A stretch of 64,000 nt of DNA, from positions 61,423,949 through 61,487,948 of the forward strand of contig OY987298.1 of the NCBI GenBank assembly GCA_963920635.1, read 5' to 3'. Position numbers and translations under genes: made by a program. The DNA is from Pseudeuparius sepicola. Taxonomy: Eukaryota; Arthropoda; Insecta; Coleoptera; Anthribidae. Below, piece by piece: positions 10,785 through 21,770 of this stretch; positions within the stretch are counted from its first letter, which is position 1; the number at the start of each line of letters is the position of its first letter. Under the pieces are notes generated by a model that made no database searches, was not told the DNA's origin, and was given only the letters and a program-made list of their open reading frames with translations.

Positions 10785-12112
10785 CAGGGTTGCCAACTTT
10801 TCAATTTTAAAATACGGGACGTGACGGGCGTTCGGGGGGGGGGGGGAGGGGGGCTACAAAATGTTTTACTGAAAAAGGCCAATGAAAAGGAATAAAAGAA
10901 AACCACTATTTTTTGTTTTTGTTTTTTCTTGAAGATAACACAAAAACAAAACAAAACAAATTATGAAACTAAACTAAATAGATTCTTTAAAAATAAAAAA
11001 AAAACCAGAACATTTTTTGTTTTTTTTTCTTGAAGGGATAAACTTCCAAAAACAAATTATCATGGCTGGCTAATCATGACTAACCAAAAATAAATAAATC
11101 CTTTAAAAATAAAAAGAAATCACAGAACATTTTTTGTGATATATCACATAACACACAAGAAATTGACATTTACGAAAATTGTAGTGTGGCGCCAATGAAG
11201 GCATGAAGGACTATAATTTAGTAAATTTTGTGTTCACATGTGAGTCGCAGCTTGGACTCTAGATGGTGGTGATTGTGCAAATGCCGTTCGCATGTAACAT
11301 TTTTAATTTTTCATCTTAAATTTTGAAAATACGGGATTTATAGCGTCCCGTATGAATGTTTGCCGGGACACGGGACATTTTACTTAAGGAAGTGGCTATT
11401 TATACGTCCGACGGATACAAACGTCAGTATTCGTCTTGCGCTCTCATTGGTCGATTGAGTCACGTGACAGATAACCTTACTTCTACCGTTCGATGGATTA
11501 TGAATCGGCTTGTTTACTAAGTCGATTGGATGATGTCCGAGATTATTCAGACCTTATCTTGTCTCATTTTGTATTGCGTATGCCCTACTTTTTCTGCGAT
11601 GGGCGCTGCGGAATGAAAAATGAAGTGGTTATTTTATTATTTACAATGATGTAATCCACCCGACATTCGGCACCGCGCCGAATGTCGGGGGTAGCCACAA
11701 TTTCAAGAAAATCGGGGGTGGGTTACAACGCCCAGCATCGCATCGGGCGAAAATACGGGGTACCTACCTAGCCAAAATTTCAAGAAAATCGGGGGTGGGT
11801 TACACCATTGGAAATTATTACCACTTATTTTTTCATACGGCAGCGTCTATCCCTCAAAAAGGAGCAGTGCATACGCTCCTTATTGCAAAGATGCTTGAGA
11901 AAAATGCACTTCCGACGTATGTAAATATTAGTTTACTTCGGCTTCGGACGTGTACGGAGTTAAATGCACGTCCAAAGAAGTCACGTGACTCAGCCCGCCA
12001 ATGAGAGCGCAAGACGTATACTGACGTTTGTATCCATCGGACGTATAAATAGCCACTTCCTTTACTTAAATACGGGACTGTCCCTTGAAATGCGGGACGG
12101 GTGGCAACCCTG
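10785..12112. mobile_element. Non-autonomous hAT element with exact 8-bp duplication
   Basis: The ends read CAGGGTTGCCAAC and, at the right, GGTGGCAACCCTG, a typical hAT terminal inverted repeat. The flanks are GGTGCACG at 10777-10784 and again at 12113-12120, a perfect 8-bp target duplication. The element is 1328 bp and encodes no transposase. It contains a G-run (about 10835), A/T-rich filler, and a second complete element at 11388-12060. Confidence 0.9.
11388..12060. mobile_element. Mutator-like miniature element nested in the hAT element
   Basis: The 9-bp sequence TTTACTTAA lies on both sides (11379-11387 and 12061-12069). The ends begin GGAAGTGGCTATTTATACG and form inverted arms of about 85 bp (to about 11473 and from about 11977) sharing GCGCTCTCATTGG and CACGTGAC. 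A 9-bp duplication with long terminal inverted repeats fits the Mutator superfamily. It inserted after the hAT element, which gives the order of events. Its centre includes pieces of the palindrome family seen at 10036-10516. Confidence 0.85.
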
Positions 12113-12120
12113 GGTGCACG

Positions 12121-13200
12121 TAAAGTTTCACCAGTCGATTCTACAACACACCGTTGATTGAGGACCATCGACGAACACACGTAGTCTCCCTTTCAATGTC
12201 TTGTGTTAAAAGTGTTGTTCACAGACCTACAATAACCCAAAGCTTTATGAAAAATATATAAAAATGCAACATGTAACTTACCTTAGAATGTTTCTTGACT
12301 ACAAAGTCAGCCCTTTTTATGGCCTGCACCCATTTTGCCCTCAAAACCGGATCCTTAGGAAAGGCAAAAACGGACACTTTTGGCTTTGGCTCGGTTAGGT
12401 TAGGCAATTTGGGCGTCGATTAATTCGTTCCTTCATCGACGAATTTGGGACACAACACTTCTCGGGCATGGCTGACAAAACACACTTTCACTTCCTAACC
12501 TTCGTATTTAGGTATCCTTTATCTGATGGCTCAAAACATGAAATGTTTTTGATAGGCACACACTAATTATCGGACTAGAACACCACTGGTCCTCTGCACA
12601 CTACTGTATCCACCAAATACACGTAATAACAATCACAGATTACCCAGTAACGATAATATAAGTGGAAATAAAAATAAGTAAACGAGGAAAACGAGGAACA
12701 GATACAGATCAAAAACAAAAACAGCTGGACGTCGTCGCGTCGGACGACAGTAGTTGTATGGCCTTGTCCATAGGTGGCGGTGCGCTGACCGCGTAGTTTT
12801 CTGCGCTCTTCCGTCGTCGATGGAGTGACCTTTTGCCCGAACCGTTGATTGAAGATTCCTTTCTCCATCGACCGACTCGAATGGTGGTTTCGGAATTTGG
12901 CGCCACCGTACGGACGCGTGTCGGTGAAATGTAAGAGAACGAGACAGAAACATTTAGTAACAAGTGGGAATGTGACAGACAGACCATAAGGATCATATTC
13001 GCATGCCACCCTAAGGGAGGATATCTTCCCCTTCTTCAATCAACGATATTACCTAATATTATACCGAAAAAATACGAGGAGTGAAGAGTTAAAATAGTAG
13101 CGCCTAGCGCCATCTTTTGACGAGAGGCAGACGCAGTTGCAGCCGAACTATTTTGTATTGTAGGGACACTTTGCGTTGTTTCTCGATTATTCGCCACGCC
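12121..13200. other. No clear gene; several copies of a dispersed CGTTGAT/ATCGACG motif
   Basis: Copies of a motif with pattern CCGTTGATTGA-(8 to 12)-CCATCGACGG lie at 12151-12173, 12414-12441 and 12842-12874, with a half copy at 13031-13045 in reverse. Open frames up to 154 codons on the minus strand match nothing recognised. Composition is more balanced here than in neighbouring AT-rich DNA, so an unrecognised exon is possible. Confidence 0.35.
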
Positions 13201-13218
13201 CCTCGGTCGAAATGAGCG

Positions 13219-13376
13219 GAACTTTGTGGAAGTTCGTGGAAGTTTCTGGACGGCTACTGGGCTGCTATATAAGCGGCGCCGCGGCGCGTGACCGCGCTTA
13301 CGGCAGTATTGTTCCTTGCGAACTCGAAGCGAATAAAAGTGAAAAGTGATGAACGAATAGTGAAGAGAATTAAATG
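13219..13376 (+). promoter_or_regulatory. Heat-shock-type promoter: phased HSE array, TATA box, A-rich leader
   Basis: GAA units start at 13219, 13229 and 13239, TTC at 13244 and GAC at 13249. All are in 5-bp register, the signature of a heat-shock factor binding element. A TATA box (TATATAAG, 13266-13273) follows 15 bp later. Then come a GC-rich start region and an A-rich leader resembling animal Hsp70 leaders, ending at an ATG at 13374 that opens a frame of only six codons. A GTAAGT donor lies at 13383. No heat-shock protein coding sequence follows; the next recognisable coding is a hAT transposase remnant 220 bp downstream. The layout is seen directly; heat inducibility is inference. Confidence 0.6.
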
Positions 13377-13593
13377 TACCGTGTAAGTGAGTAATTTTAG
13401 TGCGCTGTTATTCGATGACCTTGTTAAGGATAGATACGTGAATCATTATTACTGTCGAAAAATGGAGGGGAAAAAAGGAAGGGTGATAAACTTAAAGGTA
13501 TGGACTACTGGAAAAAGTGGTGTAGTCAAGGTCAAGGGGTTTCTAATAAAGAAACAAATTTGGATTTAGCTATCAAAGCTTTAGCTACCTTGC

Positions 13594-13893
13594 ATGCTGA
13601 TAAGAAGACTGCCTACCCCGAAATCTAGTTTGGAATGCCTAGATATGTGCGATAAAAACCTTTATCCTAATATTTACACATTACTACAAATCTTGGCTAC
13701 CATTCCTGTATCCACTGCTACCCCAGAAAGGTCTTTCTCGAGCCTAAGGAAACTGAAAAACTATTTACGAAACACTACAAGTGAAAACAGACTTAATGGT
13801 TTGGCTTTAATGAACATTCACTATGGAACGGAAATTCATGCAGATGAAGTAGTGGATATATTTAAAAGAAAAAGCCGAAGATTTCTTCTTTAA
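13594..13893 (+). pseudogene. hAT transposase, C-terminal dimerisation domain remnant
   Basis: The frame reads through a hAT C-terminal (hATC) domain: YPNIYTLLQILATIPVSTAT, PERSFSSLRKLKNYLR, RLNGLALMNIHYG, then a basic end and stop. The ATPERSFSxLRxLK block is the hallmark of this domain, which dimerises hAT transposases and zinc-finger MYM/P52-type domesticated relatives. Only about 85 codons of a protein usually over 500 remain. Reading upstream meets stops at about 13567 and 13626 in nearby frames. It could be a dead transposase or the last exon of a domesticated gene, but no splice acceptor was convincing. Confidence 0.75.
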
Positions 13894-14025
13894 TGGTTTT
13901 AAATTTAGCGCAGAGGAACGAAATTAATTTATCCATTTCATTTAAAGTTAAGAACTTTATAAATATGTCGTAGTTTTTCGGATGAATATATAGATATTAA
14001 ATTTCATGTAAGTACGCCCGTGGTA

Positions 14026-14689
14026 CAGGGTGTCCCATTTTGGCTGTTTTTCTCAAAAATCTCGGTTATTATTAAAGCTAGAGGTTGCGGTTTTCACGTC
14101 ACTGTACTACTTTTTTGAGAGGAATTTGGTGGACCAATCAGATTTTAGATAAGTTTTATAGTTTCCGCGCATTGGCGCAGGACTGAAATTTTCGATTTTT
14201 TGGAAACCTCTCTCCTGGCTACAACTTATATATGTATATCGACAAATTTAATCAACTATTTTTATAGATTTTTTGGCGTAGAATCGAATGGAATAATTAG
14301 TTTTTTGGTAGCGTTAATAGTTTTTGAGATATGAACTATGGTTTCCATTTAAAAAATATATAACTTTGGTTCATATCTCAAAAACTATTAACGCTACCAA
14401 AAAACTAATTATTCCCTTCAATTCTACGCCAAAAAATCTATAAAAATAGTTATTAAATTTGTCGATATACATATATAAGTTGTAGCCAGGAGAGAGGTTT
14501 CCAAAAAATCGAAAATTTCAGTCCTGCCCCAATGCGCGGAAACTATAAAACTTATCTAAAATCTGATTGGTCCACCAAATTCCTCTCAAAAAAGTAGTAC
14601 AGTGACGTGAAAACCGCAACCCTCTAGCTTTAATAATAACCGAGGTTTTTGAGAAAAACACCCAAAAACGCCCAAAATGGGACACCCTG
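14026..14689. mobile_element. Long palindromic miniature element with TA duplication
   Basis: The ends are CAGGGTGTCCCATTTTGG and its reverse complement, flanked by TA on both sides (14024 and 14690). Arms of about 320 bp are nearly identical reverse complements around a loop of about 25 bp. It belongs to the CAGGGTG/TA family, by analogy mariner-derived. It has no coding capacity of its own. Confidence 0.8.
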
Positions 14690-14694
14690 TACAG

Positions 14695-14975
14695 CACGTA
14701 TGTACGTGTACGTTGACTCATAAAATGGCTTTTTTTGATCTGTACAGAGGAACACGCATAATTTTAAACTTTTGATCAATACAAATTTTAATGTATCTAA
14801 GTAATTACACACGACCTAAGACAAAAAATATTTCAAAATATTGGTCACAATGAGTAATTACTTATATTAAAATTTGTATTGATCAAAAGTTTAAAATTAT
14901 GCGTGTTGCTCGCTACAGATCGAAAAAAGCCATTTTATGGGTCAAAATGTTGAATCACCACGTACGTGGTGACCT
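14695..14975. repeat. Second palindrome abutting the previous one
   Basis: Arms at about 14695-14805 and 14855-14975 are reverse complements (shared GATCAATACAAATTTTAAT and CACGCATAATTTTAAAC). The outer tip folds through ACGTACGTG. A diverged single arm of the same family lies at about 4635-4740. Only a few bases separate it from the preceding element. Confidence 0.65.
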
Positions 14976-15069
14976 AACTTTTTGTTTTTTAAGATAAAAG
15001 GGTGATTCAAAAAACAAAATCAATGGTTCGGCGAATACTTTTTTATGCCATGACCGTTTAGTGTACCTG

Positions 15070-15130
15070 CAGGGTGTTCCAAAAAAAGTAGGACCAATGG
15101 CAACTTAATTTTTTTAAATGGAACACCCTG
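15070..15130. repeat. 61-bp minimal CAGGGTG element
   Basis: CAGGGTGTTCCA at the left and TGGAACACCCTG at the right, with TA on the right side, leave only about 35 bp between them. It is the shortest member of the family here, essentially two terminal repeats. Confidence 0.55.
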
Positions 15131-15712
15131 TATATTATGGGATACAAAATATACAGGATGTTTCAATTTGAAATTTAAAAATTTTGGGAAAACAATAGAA
15201 CTTGGAAAAATAATAATTTTTTATGTAAACTTAATGTTACTCGTATTAGCGGTCCCTAAGGAAGTTACAGAGTGGCAAAGTTCGTGAAAAAATTAAAACT
15301 GTTTTTTTATATCTCCCAAAGTAATAAAGCAATTCAAATCAAATTTGGTATATTTATTACTATTGGATTGTACCGACTCACCTTGTGGCACTATTCCTTT
15401 TCCTACATAGCCAACGAACATTTGGGCCTTTTGGGTGAGGTAAGCTGCGTCTACCTGATGAGGACCAACACGTCCGAAACAGGTGCCTGTCGTGGACTGT
15501 ACACCTCCGAGAAACCCATACAAAATTTTCATTAGATATTGGAAACTAGTTTGGTGATTGCCAAAAACCAAAATATTTTTCCCACATGCCATGAGCCATT
15601 TATTTCCAATTATTATGTAGACGTTAAACATCCCTTCTCTTTGATCATCATTTGGCCAGAAACATAAGCACACGAGGATAGAACTCACGGTTCGAACCTT
15701 GCTTCCTATGTA

Positions 15713-16190
15713 CAGGGTGTCCAGATTTGGTTGTAAATGCGGCATATCTCGGTTATTTTTAGAGCCTAATATAGATAATAACTACATAGTGTTGTATATT
15801 TTTTGTAAAGCTTACCACAATCTGAATATAACTAGTAGAAAATATACAGGGTGTTCTATTTAAAAAAACCTAAGTTTGGTCCATATATCGAACACTATCA
15901 ATTTTAGTAAAAAAAAAACGAATGCGGCACTGAATTCTACGTGAAAACGTCTATAAGATACAGTTTTTGCCGTTTTAATATCATTAACCGTTCCCAAGAT
16001 ACGAAATATGCCCCAAAAGCGCAAATTTTCTATTTCGCCCTGTATCTTAAAAACGAAGGTGGCTATGAAAAATCTGTTTACGGTATCTTTCGTTTCACAA
16101 AAAAGTAGCAACGGTTCGCGAAAACCGCAACTCCCTATCTCTAAAAATAACCGAGATACCCCGCATTTACAACCAAATCTGGACACCCTG
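15713..16190. mobile_element. CAGGGTG miniature element with TA duplication
   Basis: The ends are CAGGGTGTCCAGATTTGG and its reverse complement, with TA at 15711 and at 16191. Arms are about 55 bp (CAACCAAATCTGG, AACCGAGATA). Another internal CAGGGTGTTC end at about 15848 suggests a second member inserted inside. Confidence 0.75.
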
Positions 16191-16192
16191 TA

Positions 16193-17879
16193 CATACATC
16201 AAAATAATCTAGGGGACAGGTATGAAAGGCTAATATATTTTTCTGTTAAAATTCAGTTTATTGTGAAAACTCCAAAAGAATATGTAACGCGCCTTTAACA
16301 ATCAAAAACTACGAACTTATAGCAAAATTAACGTTTTATACGATATTATGTTTTACATTAAAAGTGAAAATGAAAGAATTGAAAAATTTCCCACAAAAAA
16401 ACAATGTGGATACAATGTATTGCCTCCACGACTATTCGTCACCTAGGAATCTACGTGGCATGCAAATAAGGTTGTCGACGTTAGTTTATTAGATGGCCTT
16501 CTATTCGGCAGAAAGGCATTCAAAAAGTTGTTGGGTCATTTGAAACTCTATACATTGTGTCTTAACATTCTTCTACCGAGTATATCCCATACGTACTCAA
16601 TGGGATATACTTAGGTCCCACAAGTAGTAATATTCACATTTTTTCGTATTTGCTACGGGTTAATGGTAATTCCAAAATGTTTTGCATTGTGCTTATTAGA
16701 AATTACCCTGCATAATTTACCAGCGTATTCTATAGTTCTCTAAAGGGGCTAGAGCCCCCGAAATGGACAGTTTTGCAAACGGTTTTTCTAAATATTTCCA
16801 GAACAAGCAAATATAAAAATTGTAAAATTTGGTAAATGATATACCTACCCGTGAGATTTGACATTACCGAGATAGATAACAATTTGGCAGGACAAAACTA
16901 TTTTAACTATTATTGTACGGTTGGAGTGTTTAATTCTAATAAAACTTTGGGTAAAGGGTTTTTGACCAATAGTAATTGTGAACAACTACCTTCTTTGGGT
17001 AATTTTTTTATAAAAAGAATGCCCAATACAATTTTTGTATTTTCTGCCTATTATGGCGTCCAAGGTTTGGATTTAGCATCCTATTTTTTTGGCAATAAGA
17101 CCCTACTCACTTCTCATAAAAATTTCATTAAAATGAGTTAAAAATAAAAGAACTTATAAGAGTGCTTTACACTCTTAAGTACGAAAATTACGAGCAAAAT
17201 TGTCTGGGAGTATAACAGGCTTTTCCCACACTTCTTAAGAAGGGGTTCGCTACGCGTTTTCTGCGCCATCTCTAGACGTATAACTCAACTCATTCCCCTA
17301 ACCGGGTCCCAGTAAAGGCTAGCAGAAATGTCGGGTGTCATCATTGTAAAGATAGCACGAAAGAGGAAAAGCTTTTATAATGCTGAAGGAATGTGGGAAA
17401 ATATAAATTACCTACCTAGTGGAACTCCGGGACCAGATAAGCAACTGTAATAAACTGACCAGCCCAAAAATTGGTGCAGTTCGACTTTGCCTTCAGTTTT
17501 GCTTCTATAGGGATAAAAAAAACTGTCAAATTTAAAAAACTTCAAAGTCACCACTTTGACAAAAATTTATTAGAAAGAGTTTCCCTTGCAATTCTTTATA
17601 CATATACCAATAATTATCGTGAACTTTCAACAAACACTCATTTTTGACAATTTATTTAAATATAAATATATTGTCTTTATTTCTAATAGTTATGAATATA
17701 AGAAGGATATATGGTTATTCGGTTCAAGACAGGCCGTAGATAATAATTAATTAAAATTCATGCAAGCTTTCCCACAATATACAGTGGATAAGTGAAATGA
17801 CTCTTGTACCAAGACAAAAAAATGTTGAAAAAGAAAGAGTTGAAATTTGAGCTTCTAGTGTTCAGCCTTGCTTGTTTTG
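16193..17879. other. No recognisable gene
   Basis: An open frame of 101 codons (16836-17141, +) is the longest. It has no recognised domain, no splice context and ordinary AT-rich composition, so it is not annotated as a gene. No element ends were resolved. Confidence 0.35.
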
Positions 17880-18532
17880 AAACTAATTTGTGACATAATT
17901 TTAGTTTCGAAAAATCACGTATGCCTTGGAAATTTCGGAAAAATAATAATTTACAGAAATTTTTTATGTTTTACTACAAAACCCGATTAAGAAAACTGGT
18001 TCAGAATGAAAAACTGAGCAAGTTTGCAAAGTTTCAAAAGCCTAAGGCTACTTCGATTTTTTGCCTTTTTTCCCCTTTTCTTTAGAAGAGTACCTTTTCT
18101 GTAGCCTTCATATCAAAATATTGTTAAGGAAACTTGTTCACGATGAAAAACTGAGTAGGTGTGAGAAATTTCAAAAGCCTAGGCGTACTTGGATTTTTTA
18201 CATTTTAAATTTTTTAACAATAATAAATCAAAGTAGGTCCAGGATTTTGAAATTTCTCACACCTACTCAGTTTTTTATCGTGAACAAGTTTCCTTTACAA
18301 CATTTTGATGTGAAAGCTACTGAAAGGCCACTTTTCTAAAGAAAATTGGGGAAAAAAAGACTTTTAAAACTTCGCAAACCTACTCAGTTTATCATTCTGA
18401 ACAAGTGTTCTTAATAAGATTTTATCATAAAATCTATAAAAATGGCACTTTACTGACGTGAAATATTACTTTTTTTTCGAAATTTCCAAGGCATACCTGA
18501 TTTTTCGAAACTAAAATTATGTCACAAATTCA
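17880..18532. repeat. Long palindrome of about 650 bp
   Basis: Arms at about 17880-18190 and 18225-18532 are reverse complements with scattered mismatches (shared GGTGTGAGAAATTTCAAAA, TAGTTTCGAAAAATCA, CCTTGGAAATTTCG). The loop is about 35 bp. The termini lack the CAGGGTG motif. Confidence 0.7.
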
Positions 18533-18876
18533 ACTCATTGTTGAAACAGATTTTTCGTAGCTAAATATTATTTCAGGTACCTACATATTTTAAAGCGAAT
18601 GCATTAGCTCAAACATTTTGTGCAAAGCCTATTTAATTTCGGTAATTTAATAAAATAATAGGACTTAATAAAGTAGATCAGTAATAGAGCATTCAATTGC
18701 TTCTGGGGTACCACTAGTTTGAAGTATTGTGAGGGTGACAATTATTATTATGTGCAAAGATAAAAAAAACTACAGTTTTTAGGCCCGATATAGTAAAAAA
18801 TGATGAAAATCGGATGATAAGTACAAATTTTAGGAGGGTGTTGTCAACCTGTTCTTATTATATATATGGTTGTAAC

Positions 18877-19745
18877 TAGGCCTGAGACAAAATATCGATA
18901 AAATCGAAAGTATCGATACTATCGATTTTATCGATACTCGATATTCAATTTCGATAAATCGAAATATCGATCTTATCGATATTTTCGATCTTTTCGATCT
19001 TATCGATTTTATCGATCTTTTCGATTTTATCGATCTTTTCGATTTTATCGATCTTTTCGATCTTTTCGATCTTTTCGATCTTTTCGATCTTTTCGATTTT
19101 ATCGATCTTTCGATTTTATCGATATTTTCGATTTTATCGATATTTTCGATTTTATCGATCTTTTCGATCTTTTCGATATTTTCGATCTTTTCGATTTTAT
19201 CGATCTTTTCGATTTTATCGATCTTTTCGATTTTATCGATATTTTTGATTTTATCGATCTTTCCAATTATATCTTTCTTTTGAAATTGTTTGCGAAAATA
19301 AAGGAAATTGCTGCACCCATTGCGTCCCGACCGCGTCCGCAGCAAGCCGATCGGCCTTTTTTTGTTTAGCTTCTTAAATAAAATTGATTATATCGATTTT
19401 ATCAATAAGATCAATTATATCGATAAGATCGATTTTATCGATAAGATCGATTTTATCGATAAGATCGATTTTATCGATAAGATCGATTTTATCAACATGA
19501 TCGATAAGATCGATTTTATCGATAAGATCGATTTTATCGATAAGATCGATTATATCGATAAGATCGATTTTATCGATAAGATCGATTATATCGATAAAAT
19601 CGATTTTATCGATAAGATCGATTTTATCGATAAGATCGATCTTATCGATCTTATCGATAAAATCGATTTTATCGATTTATCGATTTTATCGATACTTTTT
19701 CAGTATCGATTTCCGATACTGAAATTCGGAGATCGAACAGCCCTA
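18877..19745. mobile_element. hAT-like element made of ATCGAT satellite, exact 8-bp duplication
   Basis: GTTGTAAC lies on both sides (18869-18876 and 19746-19753). The ends read TAGGCCTG and CAGCCCTA, a TAGGSCTG inverted repeat of hAT type. Nearly all of the 869-bp interior is an 18-bp tandem repeat. On the left the unit is ATCGATCTTTTCGATTTT, on the right ATCGATAAGATCGATTTT. Only about 100 bp in the middle (19270-19375) is unique. The repeat is open in several frames, giving long Lys-Ile-Asp runs on both strands that are by-products, not genes. Confidence 0.85.
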
Positions 19746-20105
19746 GTTGTAACGTTTTTGAGTTGTCAGAAAATTTCAGTAAGTATTCCAAATTTTGAAA
19801 GAAAATGTACAATATTTTTTCAGATGGCCCCTTTTTGTACTATACGTACTTGCTTGATAATAGTAATTGTTGCAGGATACTGGCCTGTTTTGTTAAGGGT
19901 TCAGATGGATGTCGCGTAGCTTTAAATGAGTATTTAATAATAAAAAATCTTGATTCTATCCACAAAAGGGAGCAGATCTTTTTGTTAGATTTTCTACCTG
20001 TTTTGAATGTGTCATTATTAATATTGTTCTTATTTTTCAAAAAGTCATGATAAAAACATTCTGGATACAATTTTAGCCTACATAGTAAGCCGTTCAACTA
20101 CTCAG

Positions 20106-20290
20106 AGCGTTGACTGACGTATTAATAAGACTTCTCACGGCTATAGCTTCATATTCTGAAAAGTAGATGGCGCCTATGGTCAACAATGTATTCTGCTTTG
20201 TATTTTGTCTCCGGGAAGCGCATGATGAGCCAGAGAACTATCAAACATCACAGCCGTGAGCAGTCTTTATTAATACGTTAGTCAACGCTC
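20106..20290. repeat. 185-bp miniature inverted-repeat element
   Basis: The left end AGCGTTGACTGACGTATTAA and the right-end reverse complement form arms of about 38 bp. The interior contains GTAGATGGCGCC, a CTCF-like word. A truncated inverse copy lies at 30460-30594, proving this is a dispersed family. Confidence 0.7.
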
Positions 20291-21722
20291 AGAGCTTTTA
20301 AATTTTCATAATTGTACACACGGTGTTACAATTACGTGTAAAGAGTGCGTCAAATTTGGAAAAATCGATACACTACAAGAATGTTATGGCAAAATATTAT
20401 TGCAAAAAATAACCCAGAGGTTATGCAAGCCTACTAATATCATTGCGAAAAAAAAATTAAAATTAAATTTTGATAATAATTTCCTGGTCTCCTGTATAAA
20501 AGTTGTAAATATTTTTTAATCGTTTAATCTACTCATCACGATGGTTAAAATGGTATAAAGCTATTCCGTTTCCGTTTCTCAAATATTGTATTTGTGAAAT
20601 TTTTTACTAATTTTATCTTTTGATCTCGTAAAAAATGACAAAAAAATATTTTGTTGTTATTTTAAGCAACGGGGTATGCTTTAAAATTCTAAAATTAATT
20701 GTACCCGAATTGAAAATAAATTATTTAGACACCTAAGCAGGAAAACCTAAAAAAAATTAATCAAGAGGGATGTTTTAGTGCATAGCATGTAAAGGATAAT
20801 CCGTTTGAAAAAAAATCACTCCAGACGAGATTCGAACCTGGGACTCCTACTGGGACCGTAGGAACTTAATAAGGGTCTTGACTACCTATTGAAACCGCAC
20901 TTCCACGATAACTCTTTTAGAGAAAGCGCTACATTAATGCGGTTTCGACCAAATATATTTGAATAATTGAAGACAAGATTTTTAAATTTACCATTTTTTA
21001 ATTAAAAAAAGAAATATAAAATGGCTATCTGGCTTTTTTGGGAAAGATACAAAAATTCCCAAGTGAATAATTATCTTTTAGAAAACTACGTGTAAAGTTT
21101 CGGGTCAATATATGCGAAATTAGAAACGCTAAATGGAACTACTAAAATGCATTACTTTTTAAATGTAAGGTGCTGTCTCCAACGACTGGTACAAAAAAAC
21201 ATACTACACCGACAAGTAATAAAGGAGTGTCGCCGAAATGCCTGCTCAACTTAGGTACCCTTATAGTGACAAACTAAATCAAAGAAGATTTGTTTGTTTT
21301 TTCGATTCATTTACAAGATTTGGGCACTGGACGGTGACTATTTCAAACAAGATTCGCATAAACAATCAAACAAATGCACCACTGCGTATGAGATTTCTTA
21401 AGAGTGTTAATTTGACAAACGCATTGATCGTGCAATTTAGCACTGTTTTTTCGGCTTACTCTGTGAAAATGTCCTTAGTCTAGAAACAAATTAAGCGATC
21501 AATGACAATATTCTAGCTATTGTTTGACGAGCAGAGTCACAATTGTAGGACAACTTGATGCGGACTCTTAGAAAATCTGAATATAGACCTACCAAAAAAC
21601 ATTGACAATCTCCCGCAGAGTAGTTGAGGCAGCCATTTAGCATCATGCATTCAATTAATATCCATCTATTATCTCTTATTATAAGTAAGCTCTGCATGTA
21701 AACAACACCATATATCGCATTC
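20291..21722. other. AT-rich DNA with a tRNA-like B-box fragment
   Basis: On the minus strand near 20820-20850 the sequence reads CCCAGGTTCGAATCTCGTC, a Pol III B box (GGTTCGAATC) in a degenerate T-arm. It could be a tRNA-derived SINE remnant; no full cloverleaf or A box was found. An 81-codon frame at 21238-21483 is unrecognised. Confidence 0.35.
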
Positions 21723-21770
21723 AGAATCCGAAACGTCACCGGCGCGCGTCAAATTCATCGACTCCCGTTT

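Noticed and set aside
12409..12409. TTAGG telomere-like repeat near 12390-12405
   Set aside because: Only two units (GGTTAGGTTAGG); too short to mean a telomeric tract.
16836..17141. 101-codon open frame as a gene
   Set aside because: No recognised domain, no splice or polyadenylation context, composition like surrounding non-coding DNA.
18830..19919. Long open frames on both strands rich in Lys-Ile-Asp repeats
   Set aside because: They are produced by the 18-bp ATCGAT satellite (multiple of three, few stops in any frame) inside a hAT-like element; no start context or conserved domain.
20815..20895. tRNA gene on the minus strand
   Set aside because: Only the B-box/T-loop region fits; the T-stem is mispaired and no A box or acceptor stem was found.
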